Made by a program: the position numbers and the translations under genes. 47,507 nt of DNA, taken from contig JAQYWO010000031.1 in assembly GCA_029379215.1 (NCBI GenBank), forward strand, positions 1-47,507. The letters are read 5' to 3'. Shown in pieces: positions 35,720 through 44,328 of the stretch (its first letter is position 1; each line of letters opens with the position of its first letter). The DNA comes from Rhizonema sp. PD37 (GTDB lineage: Bacteria; Cyanobacteriota; Cyanobacteriia; Cyanobacteriales; Nostocaceae). The notes beneath the pieces were generated by a model. It saw nothing but the letters and a program-made list of their open reading frames with translations. It searched no databases and was not told the DNA's origin.

Positions 35720-35976
35720 GAAGAATAACTTTTGTAACCTGATTCCTGACTGTTTATAAATTTCTAGTACCGTGTAGCAGAATTAAAAATTAAAAAAGTT
35801 TGGAAAGTTTGGATTGTGGGCTTTCTGCCAGTTCCGTATGGTAAGTTGATTTCCGCCACCGTCTAATAGACACGACTTAGTAGAATCTTTATATTTACAG
35901 CAAATACAGTTTATTTTGGAACCAGCATAACTTGTTATATTAGGTATAGATAAATACCACTGTGGTGAGGTACTTA

Positions 35977-36741
35977 ATGATTAAAGTTAATCCACGTATA
36001 CAGCAAACTATACTTTTGAATTTATCTTTAGCGACAGGTGTTCTGTTACTTCTACTAAGAGGGTTATTTTTACCTCATTCTGCTCAGTATACGTTTCTAT
36101 ACAGCTTAAATTCTCTAAAATTAAATTACACTACATTTATTGACAAGGGGTTTTACTTTTTATTAGCACTCATATTCTTTTTGATTCTCTTAATGTTGTC
36201 TTTTAGGTATGCTTTAGAAGAATTATCCCGCTCTAAACACTCCAAATTTAAAGCTATACTTCCTTTCCTTATAAACATTTTTACTATTGTACTTTTGTTG
36301 GTAATCCATAATCTTGTTGTGTTACATAATTTTTATTCTCATGCTGAAGAGCGTGGTTCAATAGTTAAAATGATTGAATCAGGTACACTAAAACCCAATG
36401 ATTCGCAGCAGATGAAATGGTTAGATAATATTAATAATGTCTTACATAAAAATTATGAATTTCAATTACCTTCTCAATACACTGATCTTTCTCAGAGTGG
36501 TACCAAAGGTGGAGAAATTGATATCGTTACTAACAAAGAGAACCGGAATAAAGTGATAGTTTTTTTTACGAGTCGTGAGCAGCATAATTATACTGCTTTA
36601 CTTTATAAACTGAATTACAGTACACCTATTGAAAACTATCTTTTTGGAGTAGGAAATATAAAATCAGATGTATCAATTTTAGAAATTAAAAAAATTAATG
36701 ATAATTGGTCTTGGGTAGATGTGATTGAGAATAAAGGGTAA
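35977..36741 (+). CDS. hypothetical three-helix membrane protein
   Basis: Not recognised. From the ATG at 35977 (GTGAGG six bases upstream) the protein has 254 residues, with three strong hydrophobic helices (about 10-32, 58-78, 96-116) followed by a polar C-terminal domain of about 130 residues containing QLPSQYTDLSQSGTKGGEID and a beta-rich segment. The gene is more AT-rich than its neighbours and has no visible operon partners, which hints at horizontal transfer or relaxed constraint. A GTG start 15 bases upstream is also possible. The C-terminal domain is presumably on one side of the membrane; no catalytic motif is seen. Confidence 0.6.
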   Translation: MIKVNPRIQQTILLNLSLATGVLLLLLRGLFLPHSAQYTFLYSLNSLKLNYTTFIDKGFYFLLALIFFLILLMLSFRYALEELSRSKHSKFKAILPFLINIFTIVLLLVIHNLVVLHNFYSHAEERGSIVKMIESGTLKPNDSQQMKWLDNINNVLHKNYEFQLPSQYTDLSQSGTKGGEIDIVTNKENRNKVIVFFTSREQHNYTALLYKLNYSTPIENYLFGVGNIKSDVSILEIKKINDNWSWVDVIENKG

Positions 36742-37150
36742 GTAAATCGGTATAAATAAATAAAAGTTCGTAGTAAGCGCTTCAGCGCTGTAGACGCGGA
36801 GCGATCTTCGAGCTTGCGAGCGTCAGGGCTTCTCGGAGAGTAGCGCTTACTACGAAATAATTTTATCAACTTTACTTTTATTTACGTAAAGTCTGCCGGG
36901 GGAAGCTTCCCTTAGGCAGTAGCTTTACATAATTAGGTTTTGTACCGCCGATTTAATTGTGATCAGGCAACGATTAAGTGTAGCTGCTTGTAAAGCTGGA
37001 CATTAACAGCATGTAAAGGTTATGACAGTGGAGTCATCTTGCCCAACGGAGTCAATGTAAGCATTTAGCCTTTAGCTATCACCTCTTACGGTGACTCTAA
37101 GAGCCTTGTTGGTGTAGCTTTATTTACACTCATTCAGAAATAAACTCACT
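36742..37150. other. repeat-rich gap
   Basis: Contains the 90-bp inverted-repeat element (36767-36856), a second imperfect hairpin (about 36885-36930, GTAAAG / CTTTAC ends around a gggaagcttccc palindrome), and then a leader before the small protein at 37151 with a ctctta / taagag hairpin at about 37083-37105. No coding frame seen. Confidence 0.5.
36767..36856. repeat. 90-bp element with perfect 15-bp terminal inverted repeats
   Basis: The ends ttcgtagtaagcgct (36767-36781) and agcgcttactacgaa (36842-36856) are exactly complementary. The interior is GC-rich, with modular words (gtagacgcggagcg, gcgagcgtcagg) like those of the 7364-7445 repeat. It has the look of a small MITE-like or REP-like element. 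Confidence 0.7.
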
Positions 37151-37357
37151 ATGAACTTATTTAGCGATTCAGTTTTTAACTCTCTTGGTTATATTCCTGT
37201 AAATTGGACAGTGTTAGCTCAACAGATTAGCGATCCAAACGTTCTAGGTCAAATGCAAAAAGCCTTTAACCACTTTGTACAGACAGGGCAAGTGTGGGCA
37301 TTGTTGATTGGACTGGGACTTGGGTATATGCTTCGGAATCTGACAAGCTACGGCTAA
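37151..37357 (+). CDS. small hypothetical one-helix protein
   Basis: The 68-residue protein has a polar first part and one hydrophobic helix near the C-terminus (VWALLIGLGLGYMLRNLT, about 48-65), so it may be a small membrane protein. No named family was recognised. It has its own leader and is followed after the stop by a weak 7-bp hairpin (ggggagt / actcccc, 37365-37388), so it is probably a separate transcript from argH, 200 nt downstream. Confidence 0.6.
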   Translation: MNLFSDSVFNSLGYIPVNWTVLAQQISDPNVLGQMQKAFNHFVQTGQVWALLIGLGLGYMLRNLTSYG

Positions 37358-37558
37358 AACAATTGGGGAGTGGAACTCCTTACTCCCCGAACTCCCTAAC
37401 GCCAGTTTGCTCAACCCTCCTATGCTGAGTAATGTGCACTCCTTCCTCCAGGTGAACACCGCAATGGATTCTTCCAGCAGTTCTGCTGTACAAAGGACGC
37501 TGTCGCTCAGATGAATGGCGTTGCAAGCAACTGACTTCTCCCCTCTTTTCTAATTTCT

Positions 37559-38950
37559 ATGACTGAACAACAAACTTGGAGTCAGCGGTTTGAATCAGCA
37601 TTGCATCCGGCGATCGCTCGGTTTAATGCTAGTATCAACTTTGACATTGAATTAATAGAATACGACCTAACTGGTTCCCAAGCTCATGCCAAAATGCTGG
37701 CTCACACTGGTATCATTTCTCACGAAGAAGGAAGTCTTCTTGTTGCGGGTTTAGAACAAATCCGGCAAGAATATCAGCAAGGCAAATTTCATCCAGGTAT
37801 TGATGCGGAAGATATACATTTTGCTGTAGAACACAGGCTCGTAGAAATTACTGGTGATGTAGGAAAAAAAATACACACTGCTCGTTCCCGCAACGACCAA
37901 GTAGGCACTGACACCAGACTTTACCTACGTGACCAAATTCAACAAATTCGTAGCCAACTACGAGAATTTCAAAGTGTATTACTCAATGTTGCGGAAAAAC
38001 ACGTTGAGACTCTGATTCCCGGTTATACCCACCTACAACGCGCTCAACCTGTAAGTTTAGCTCACCATCTCTTAGCGTACTTTCAGATGGCGCAACGTGA
38101 CTGGGAACGCTTGGGTGATGTTGACCATCGGGTGAATATCTCACCCTTAGGGTGCGGTGCTTTGGCAGGAACAACTTTCCCTATAGATCGCCATTACACA
38201 GCAGACCTATTGCATTTTGACAACGTTTATGCTAATAGCCTTGATGGGGTTAGCGATCGCGACTTTGCGATTGAATTTCTCTGTGCAGCTAGCTTAATCA
38301 TGGTACACCTCAGCCGCCTATCAGAGGAAGTCATTCTTTGGTCATCACAGGAATTCAGCTTTGTCACGCTCAAGGATAGCTGTGCCACTGGTTCCAGCAT
38401 TATGCCTCAAAAGAAAAACCCTGATGTACCAGAATTGGTACGCGGAAAAACCGGACGTGTATTTGGTCATCTCCAAGCTATGCTGGTCATTGTCAAAGGA
38501 CTACCCTTGGCATACAACAAAGACTTACAAGAAGATAAAGAAGGTTTATTCGACAGTGTTAACACAGTAAAAGCCTGTTTGGAAGCAATGACTATTTTGC
38601 TGAGAGAAGGTTTAGAATTTCGCACCCAACGCTTGGCGGAAGCAGTGACAGAAGACTTTTCCAATGCAACAGACGTAGCAGATTATCTAGCAGCAAGAGG
38701 TGTTCCGTTTCGAGAAGCTTATAACCTTGTTGGCAAAGTTGTCAAAACCAGTATTGCTGCTGGTAAACTCCTAAAAGATTTAACTTTGGATGAGTGGAAA
38801 CAATTACATCCCGCATTTGCAGCAGATATTTATGAAGCCATCTCGCCCAAACAAGTTGTTGCAGCGCGTAACAGCTACGGAGGTACAGGCTTTGCCCAAG
38901 TACACAAAGCGCTCCAAGCTGCTCACACCCAAATAAATCTAAATACGTAA
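37559..38950 (+). CDS. argH: argininosuccinate lyase
   Basis: The 463-residue protein is a full-length member of the fumarase/aspartase superfamily. Landmarks are [13 protein letters not shown] (108-120), the catalytic His in [10 protein letters not shown] (His158), and the signature [11 protein letters not shown] (278-288) whose second Ser is the catalytic base. It releases fumarate from argininosuccinate in the last step of arginine synthesis and works as a cytoplasmic tetramer. Arginine feeds cyanophycin (cphA at 20973) but the genes are not linked. The ATG is 13 bases from a polypyrimidine stretch; no clear Shine-Dalgarno sequence. Confidence 0.97.
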   Translation: MTEQQTWSQRFESALHPAIARFNASINFDIELIEYDLTGSQAHAKMLAHTGIISHEEGSLLVAGLEQIRQEYQQGKFHPGIDAEDIHFAVEHRLVEITGDVGKKIHTARSRNDQVGTDTRLYLRDQIQQIRSQLREFQSVLLNVAEKHVETLIPGYTHLQRAQPVSLAHHLLAYFQMAQRDWERLGDVDHRVNISPLGCGALAGTTFPIDRHYTADLLHFDNVYANSLDGVSDRDFAIEFLCAASLIMVHLSRLSEEVILWSSQEFSFVTLKDSCATGSSIMPQKKNPDVPELVRGKTGRVFGHLQAMLVIVKGLPLAYNKDLQEDKEGLFDSVNTVKACLEAMTILLREGLEFRTQRLAEAVTEDFSNATDVADYLAARGVPFREAYNLVGKVVKTSIAAGKLLKDLTLDEWKQLHPAFAADIYEAISPKQVVAARNSYGGTGFAQVHKALQAAHTQINLNT

Positions 38951-39282
38951 TTAGAAATTAGTCATTATGGTGACAGAATTACGGATTGGAGCGCAGCGAG
39001 TTGACAATATTTCTGGGAATTTAGCCCAGGAGCAATGTGTATCTATAGATATCTCGCGTAGCTGAGAAAAATTAAGGGCGTACACTTGTACACCCTCAAT
39101 ATGAAATGAAATTAAGATTTAGAAGGCACAGAGGCAAGGATAAAACTTGTAAGACCTTCTACCATATGGAGAAGAGCAAAAATTTAAGGGGACGCACAGG
39201 GCTTCAAAAAAAGGTGTCTGTTTCTCAAACTCCTAAATTTTATCCGTGAGGTAGTTCCCCTGCCTCTTACTGTCCTGGCTAC
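38951..39282. other. gap between argH and the basic small protein
   Basis: Holds a near-perfect inverted pair (agggcgtaca / tgtacaccct, about 39074-39097, one mismatch), a possible argH terminator without a T-run. No frame with protein-like sequence is visible. Confidence 0.4.
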
Positions 39283-39450
39283 TTATTCAGCAGCATCAAG
39301 AGTTGCTGCACCCTCATCTTCTTCACTCTTCGGAGTTCTTTGCTGGAACCTTCTCTGGAAACGTCCTGTTGTAGTTCGTTTACGAAATTTTCGGGCATAT
39401 GCCTGGTTCCGTAGCGCCTTTTCTTTTTTGGGGTTGCGGCGCTTGGCCAT
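39283..39450 (-). CDS. conserved-looking small basic protein (55 aa)
   Basis: Translation gives MAKRRNPKKEKALRNQAYAR, then FRKRTTTGRFQRRFQQRTP and an acidic tail SEEDEG. The first 40 residues are extremely basic and the tail is acidic, which suggests binding to nucleic acid or the ribosome. GAGGTG lies five bases before the ATG, a good ribosome-binding site. It is too short for standard gene finders. I recall similar short proteins in many cyanobacteria, annotated as hypothetical, but assign no function. It stands alone, convergent with argH. Confidence 0.8.
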   Translation of the reverse strand: MAKRRNPKKEKALRNQAYARKFRKRTTTGRFQRRFQQRTPKSEEDEGAATLDAAE

Positions 39451-39922
39451 GTTCACCTCATAGAATAAACAACAAAAAGCTGCATTTAGGTATCACGTCA
39501 AATATATCAACTACCAATGTTACTGATATACTTTTAGCCTAATCCAGCTATCTACATATTTTAAACAGCAATCTAGATTACTGCATTCTTAGTTAATATG
39601 TCAATACGCAGGAGAGAGGGATCAGGGGGAATTAGGTAAGCGAGTACACCAATCAAAAAGTTTTTCCCGTCTTGTCAGGTTCAGATGAAACGGAAAAGTA
39701 AGAATAATTACAATTAATTGCTAGCAGCTAACAGCTTATATACAATTGCTACACTTTTATTTTGGTCAGGTGATAATATTGATATGTTCTACGACGAGCG
39801 TTAGAATAAAAACCAAACCTACTGGTACTTTAGTATAATCTATCACCTAAAATGATGAATATTTTAGTTAATAGACTAATGTATATGGTGGGCTCTGCTC
39901 TGTAAGTATAGACATTTGAAGA
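39451..39922. other. divergent gap before the Nudix gene
   Basis: Region between the small basic protein (minus) and the Nudix gene (plus). It is AT-rich and probably contains both promoters. A minor palindromic run around 39760-39790 (tgataatattgatat) is the only structure noticed. Confidence 0.45.
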
Positions 39923-40417
39923 TTGAACGCTTTTGCTTTTTTAACTGTAGCTAGCCGCTCCACACGTAACTTATGGCGTTACGGACAAACCGTGCTAGGT
40001 CTTATCTTTCGTCATCCTATTCCTGGCACGAGTATCATCCCAATTTTACCTGATGGTCGGATTGTACTGATCAGAAGGCGTGACAATGGTCGTTGGGCAT
40101 TACCCGGAGGTATCGTAGACTGGGGAGAAGATATTCCTAGTACAGTTCACCGGGAGTTGATGGAAGAGACTGGACTGGATCTGGTAAAAATTAGACGTTT
40201 GGTTGGTGTTTACTCCGCAGCAGATCGCGATCCGAGAATTCATTCGATTTGTGTTGTGGTTGAAGCAGAAGTTCAAGGAAAAATGGAAATTCAGGATACT
40301 TTAGAGGTTATGGAAATCCAAGCTTTTCCTCTCAACTCCCTACCTCAAGGACAAATGTCTCACGATCACACCCGCCAGTTGCAAGATTACTTGCAAGGCT
40401 TAACAACACTGGCATAA
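39923..40417 (+). CDS. Nudix hydrolase
   Basis: The 164-residue protein has a complete Nudix box, GIVDWGEDIPSTVHRELMEETGL, in which the Mg-binding glutamates are intact. The N-terminal 30 residues (NLWRYGQTVLGLIFRHPIPG) are a basic lead-in. The protein differs from the Nudix enzyme at 12006 and probably has another substrate, which cannot be read. It begins at a TTG; no strong Shine-Dalgarno sequence is visible. A perfect 22-bp hairpin follows the gene. Confidence 0.87.
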   Translation: MNAFAFLTVASRSTRNLWRYGQTVLGLIFRHPIPGTSIIPILPDGRIVLIRRRDNGRWALPGGIVDWGEDIPSTVHRELMEETGLDLVKIRRLVGVYSAADRDPRIHSICVVVEAEVQGKMEIQDTLEVMEIQAFPLNSLPQGQMSHDHTRQLQDYLQGLTTLA

Positions 40418-40445
40418 AAGACACTTTTTTTCGTTGAGGTCGTCA

Positions 40446-40494
40446 TTTATCATTATTCATTAGTCTTTTGTTAAGACTAATGAATAATGATAAA
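40446..40494. terminator. perfect 22-bp hairpin after the Nudix gene
   Basis: The arms 40446-40467 and 40473-40494 are exactly complementary over 22 bp with a 5-nt loop (ttgtt). It starts 28 nt after the Nudix stop codon. The stem is AT-rich and a T-run does not follow it, so it may be a processing or stability element as well as, or instead of, a terminator. Confidence 0.6.
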
Positions 40495-40542
40495 GAGCAT
40501 ATAAAAATATAAAATCATCAAAGGGTAAACTGCTAAATAAAA

Positions 40543-41370
40543 ATGGATGCTCTATTTCGTAACTCTCGAAGAAAACTCTCTCAAGGGTTGCTATTCTGGC
40601 GCGAGGTTGGCGAAGGAATTCCGGTTATTTTTTTACATGGTGCTTGGAACGATAGTAGTCAATGGATCTCAGTGATGGAATTGCTTTGGCAAGATTTCCA
40701 TTGCTTCGCACCAGATTTGTATGGGTTTGGCGAGTCAGAGTATCCTGATGTACACTACTCGATTGATCTGCAAGTAGAAAGTTTAGCCGAGTTTGTAGAT
40801 GCTTTAAAGCTAGAAAAGTTTTATTTGGTGGGACATTCACTTGGGGGCTGGATTGCTGCTCGTTATGCTTTGAAGTACCCAGAACAAATTGATGGTTTGG
40901 TTCTATTGGCACCAGAAGGCGTAGAAATAGAAGGACAACAAGCTCGCTGGCGAAAAATGCGACAATTAGTCAATGGTTCTTCGTTGGTGTTTAAATTGTT
41001 ACGATTCCTTCGCCCATTAACTAAAGCACTAGGTTGGAATGCAAACATTGAACGAGATTGGCAGTTCCGTCAAGTTATGTTGCAATATCCTACAGCTTGC
41101 CACATCTTGTTCCAACGCCGACAGCCAGAAATTGAAGCAGAATTATTGCATAATCAATTGCACTCGCTCAAAGCCCCAGTTTTAATTCTACAAGGTGGGA
41201 AAGACACTCCAGAAACTGTAGCCATGAGTCAAGCTTATGCCCAACAAGTCACACGGGCGTCTTTGAAAATGATTGCCAATGCAGAAGCTGACTTACCAGA
41301 GTCTCATGCAGGGCTTGTGGCTGCAGATATTCGGGAATTTATCACTATTTTTGACGCCTCATTTGGCTAA
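40543..41370 (+). CDS. alpha/beta-fold hydrolase
   Basis: The 275-residue protein has the fold landmarks VIFLHGAWNDSS (oxyanion HG), the nucleophile elbow GHSLGG, LQGGKD (likely acid) and a late histidine in LPESHAGLV. These suit a serine hydrolase such as an esterase, haloperoxidase-like or lactone-cleaving enzyme; the substrate cannot be read. There is no signal peptide, so it is cytoplasmic or membrane-peripheral. It follows the Nudix gene after the 22-bp hairpin and is probably a separate or only partly coupled transcript. Confidence 0.9.
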   Translation: MDALFRNSRRKLSQGLLFWREVGEGIPVIFLHGAWNDSSQWISVMELLWQDFHCFAPDLYGFGESEYPDVHYSIDLQVESLAEFVDALKLEKFYLVGHSLGGWIAARYALKYPEQIDGLVLLAPEGVEIEGQQARWRKMRQLVNGSSLVFKLLRFLRPLTKALGWNANIERDWQFRQVMLQYPTACHILFQRRQPEIEAELLHNQLHSLKAPVLILQGGKDTPETVAMSQAYAQQVTRASLKMIANAEADLPESHAGLVAADIREFITIFDASFG

Positions 41371-41555
41371 AGCCTTTGAGAATTCTGTTGCACCAAGTTG
41401 CAAAATGGGATAATGGGATTCTCAATTGTCTTTCATACATTCTATCCCTCTCCATGTGATCTGTTGACAAGTGTGGGAGAGAAATGTCTGATAAAAAAGC
41501 TCTAAAATACTGTATGTGACTCAATTAAGAACTTTTTTAAATTATAGGAGAAGTT

Positions 41556-42377
41556 TCAAACATAGGCGATTAAGGCTTGCATTCCCCAAAATATTAAATT
41601 TGGTTCCACAAGCAAACGTGCTGCAATCTCAGGAAATTGGATTTGCAAGTAGTCGATCAGTCGCTGGCGATCGCCCCCAGTTATGGTAATTTTACCTTCA
41701 GGATAATCCCGCCACCACGCCTCAACAAAATCTTTGATTCCAGCTAGTAGGGTGTAAATCACTCCACTTTGTATCGCTTCGTTAGTATTTACAGCAAACC
41801 GAGGAGGAAGAAAGGATGGTGCTTCCACATTTGGTAATTGCCCTGTATTACTCGCTAGAGTGGCAAGCTGTAAGCCCAATCCTGGAAGAATTGCTCCTCC
41901 CTGTAAATATTGGTTACCATTAGCACCTGTAAAAGTCAGTGCTGTCCCCGCATCAATCACTAGCACTGGGAAACCCCAAGCTTGTCCTGCACCCCATAAA
42001 GACAAGGCACGATCAATCCCTAATGTAGAATATAAGCCTTGAAGAGGAATTTGTTTTAATGTAACAATACGAACATTAGGATAAGTTTGCCAAAGTGCTG
42101 TTTGACTGGGAACTACGGAAGCGAGGAGAAGAGGGAGTGGAGCAGTGGGAAAGTGGAAATTTGTCTTTGGATCTCCGCTTCCTCCAGTAACTTTATATAA
42201 GTTGTCCAGTGTTTGACATTGAGCAATCTGATGTATAAAAGCAGAAGACAAATACTTAGTATCCCAGGCGCAAGTTAACTGTTCCTCAACAAACAATGCC
42301 CAGTGCATTCGGGAATTCCCGATCATCAAAGTTAACCAAATCCGTGCGGACTCTCCTCCGTGCCTTTGCGGTTCCAT
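41556..42377 (-). CDS. coaX: type III pantothenate kinase
   Basis: The protein of about 273 residues has [15 protein letters not shown] at the start, [14 protein letters not shown] (acidic Mg site), [23 protein letters not shown] and ITGGDR. This is the ASKHA-type pantothenate kinase that takes the first step of coenzyme A synthesis. The ATG at 42377 is chosen; a TTG at 42398 is in frame. The residues just before the fold ([11 protein letters not shown]) come from DNA like an intergenic cyanobacterial repeat, so the original start may have been closer to IWLTLM. It is divergent from the flavoprotein pair, with a promoter gap of about 100 nt. Confidence 0.88.
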   Translation of the reverse strand: MEPQRHGGESARIWLTLMIGNSRMHWALFVEEQLTCAWDTKYLSSAFIHQIAQCQTLDNLYKVTGGSGDPKTNFHFPTAPLPLLLASVVPSQTALWQTYPNVRIVTLKQIPLQGLYSTLGIDRALSLWGAGQAWGFPVLVIDAGTALTFTGANGNQYLQGGAILPGLGLQLATLASNTGQLPNVEAPSFLPPRFAVNTNEAIQSGVIYTLLAGIKDFVEAWWRDYPEGKITITGGDRQRLIDYLQIQFPEIAARLLVEPNLIFWGMQALIAYV

Positions 42378-42483
42378 AGATTTAAGTTTTTTAACCAACT
42401 ATAAGGTTTTAAAAAAACTTTACAATTAACTCATGTCACAATAGAGGCAGAGAACAAATACTTATTTGCTAAGGAGGGCAGTT

Positions 42484-44208
42484 ATGGTTGCGCTCACCGA
42501 AAAGACTCAAAAAAGGCTAACGATACAAACTGCTGAGATTGCCGAAGACACGACGACGATTCGCTCACTCGATTGGGATCGCGATCGTTTTGACATTGAG
42601 TTCGGTTTGCAAAACGGTACCACCTACAACTCGTTTATTATACGCGGTGAGCAGATTGCACTCGTCGATACCTCTCATGAAAAGTTTCGCTCCCTTTATT
42701 TAGATACACTTCATAGTCTCATCAACCTGGTAGAGATTGATTATTTAATTATCAGCCACACCGAGCCAGACCATAGTGGTTTAGTCAAGGATATTTTACA
42801 ACTTGTTCCAGAAATCACCGTTGTGGGTTCAAAAGTCGCAATCCAGTTTCTGGAGAATATGGTGCATCAGCCATTTAAAAAGCGGGTTGTGAAGAATGGC
42901 GATCGCCTTTCTTTGGGCAAAGGACACGAAATAGAATTCGTGATTGCTCCCAATTTACACTGGCCTGACACCATGTTTTCCTTCGACCACCTCACCCAAA
43001 TTCTCTTTACTTGTGATGCTTTTGGGTTACACTACTGTTCGGAAAGCACATTTGATGAAAATTTGCAAGAGATAGAGGCGGATTTTAAATTTTACTATGA
43101 ATGTCTGATGGCTCCCAATGCCCGGTCAGTGCTATCTGCCCTCAAACGGATGGGGGAACTAGAAAAAATTGGCACAATCGCCACCGGTCACGGACCTTTA
43201 CTCCAACATAATGTTGTAGAACTGACTAAACGGTATCGCACTTGGAGTCAATCACAAGCTAAAGCAGAAACGACGGTTGGAGTCTTTTACGTTTCAAATT
43301 ACGGTTATAGCAATCCTCTTGCTCAAGCCATTGCAGCTGGAATCGCCAAAACGGAAGTGGCGGTAGAGATGGTAGACTTGCGAGAGGGAGTCGATTTACA
43401 AGAGTTGCGAGAATTGGTTGGCCGTTGTAACGGAATTGTTGTCGGCATGACTCCGGAAAATAGTGATGCCAATACCCAAGCAGCCGTAAGTACAATTTTA
43501 GGATCTGTCAAACAAAAACAAGCTTTCGGTATATTTGAGGCAGGCGGTGGTAATGATGAACCCACTTATCCGCTACAGAAGAAATTGCGAGATTTAGGAT
43601 TGACATCAGCCTTTCCCGCAATTCAAATCAAAGAAACTCCAGGCGAAGGAACCTACAAGCTGTGTGAAGAAGCAGGAACAGACTTGGGACAATTGATGAT
43701 GCGCGATCGCAGCATCAAACAAATGAAGTCCCTTGGTGCGGATCTCGACAAAGCTTTAGGCAGAATCAGTGGTGGACTTTACATTATCACCGCCAAAAAA
43801 GGTGATGTGTCCAGTGCCATGCTTGCTTCATGGGTAAGTCAAGCCAGCTTCAAACCATTAGGAGTCTCCATCGCTGTAGCAAAAGATCGGGCAATTGAAT
43901 CACTGATGCAAGTTGGCGATCGCTTCGTCTTAAACGTCTTGGAAGAGGGTAACTACCAACGCTTAATGAAGCACTTCCTCAAACGCTTCGCCCCTGGTGC
44001 TGATCGCTTTGAAGGAGTAAAAACTCAAACAGCCGCAAACGGTACTCCCATCCTGACTGATGCTTTAGCTTATATGGAGTGCGAAGTCGCAAGTCGGATG
44101 GATGGCGGAGATCATTGGCTTGTCTATAGCACAATCGATGAAGGACGGGTAAGTAAGCCAGACGGTTTGACTGCAGTGCATCATCGAAAAATTGGCAACC
44201 ACTACTAA
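42484..44208 (+). CDS. diflavin flavoprotein, Flv3-like
   Basis: The 574-residue cyanobacterial diflavin protein has a metallo-beta-lactamase diiron domain with His92, Glu94, Asp96 and His97 (SHTEPDHSG), His159 (LHWPDTMF), Asp178 and His236 (TGHGP); a flavodoxin domain from about 260; and a C-terminal flavin reductase domain (MLASWVSQASFKPLGVSIAVAKD). All iron ligands are intact, as in Flv3 and Flv4. Such enzymes reduce O2 to water with electrons from photosystem I without making superoxide. The start has AAGGAGG six bases upstream. The next gene, 120 nt on, is an Flv1-like partner, so the order resembles flv3-flv1. That it is the heterocyst Flv3B form is inference. Confidence 0.92.
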   Translation: MVALTEKTQKRLTIQTAEIAEDTTTIRSLDWDRDRFDIEFGLQNGTTYNSFIIRGEQIALVDTSHEKFRSLYLDTLHSLINLVEIDYLIISHTEPDHSGLVKDILQLVPEITVVGSKVAIQFLENMVHQPFKKRVVKNGDRLSLGKGHEIEFVIAPNLHWPDTMFSFDHLTQILFTCDAFGLHYCSESTFDENLQEIEADFKFYYECLMAPNARSVLSALKRMGELEKIGTIATGHGPLLQHNVVELTKRYRTWSQSQAKAETTVGVFYVSNYGYSNPLAQAIAAGIAKTEVAVEMVDLREGVDLQELRELVGRCNGIVVGMTPENSDANTQAAVSTILGSVKQKQAFGIFEAGGGNDEPTYPLQKKLRDLGLTSAFPAIQIKETPGEGTYKLCEEAGTDLGQLMMRDRSIKQMKSLGADLDKALGRISGGLYIITAKKGDVSSAMLASWVSQASFKPLGVSIAVAKDRAIESLMQVGDRFVLNVLEEGNYQRLMKHFLKRFAPGADRFEGVKTQTAANGTPILTDALAYMECEVASRMDGGDHWLVYSTIDEGRVSKPDGLTAVHHRKIGNHY

Positions 44209-44328
44209 AAAGTTAGGAGTGAGGAGTTCAAAACTAGGAGTTAGACATTAGGAGTTAGATTTGTTGATTCCTCACTCTTGATTGATTGCTCACTCCTCAT
44301 TATTTATTTACTCCTCATCCTAAAAGCT

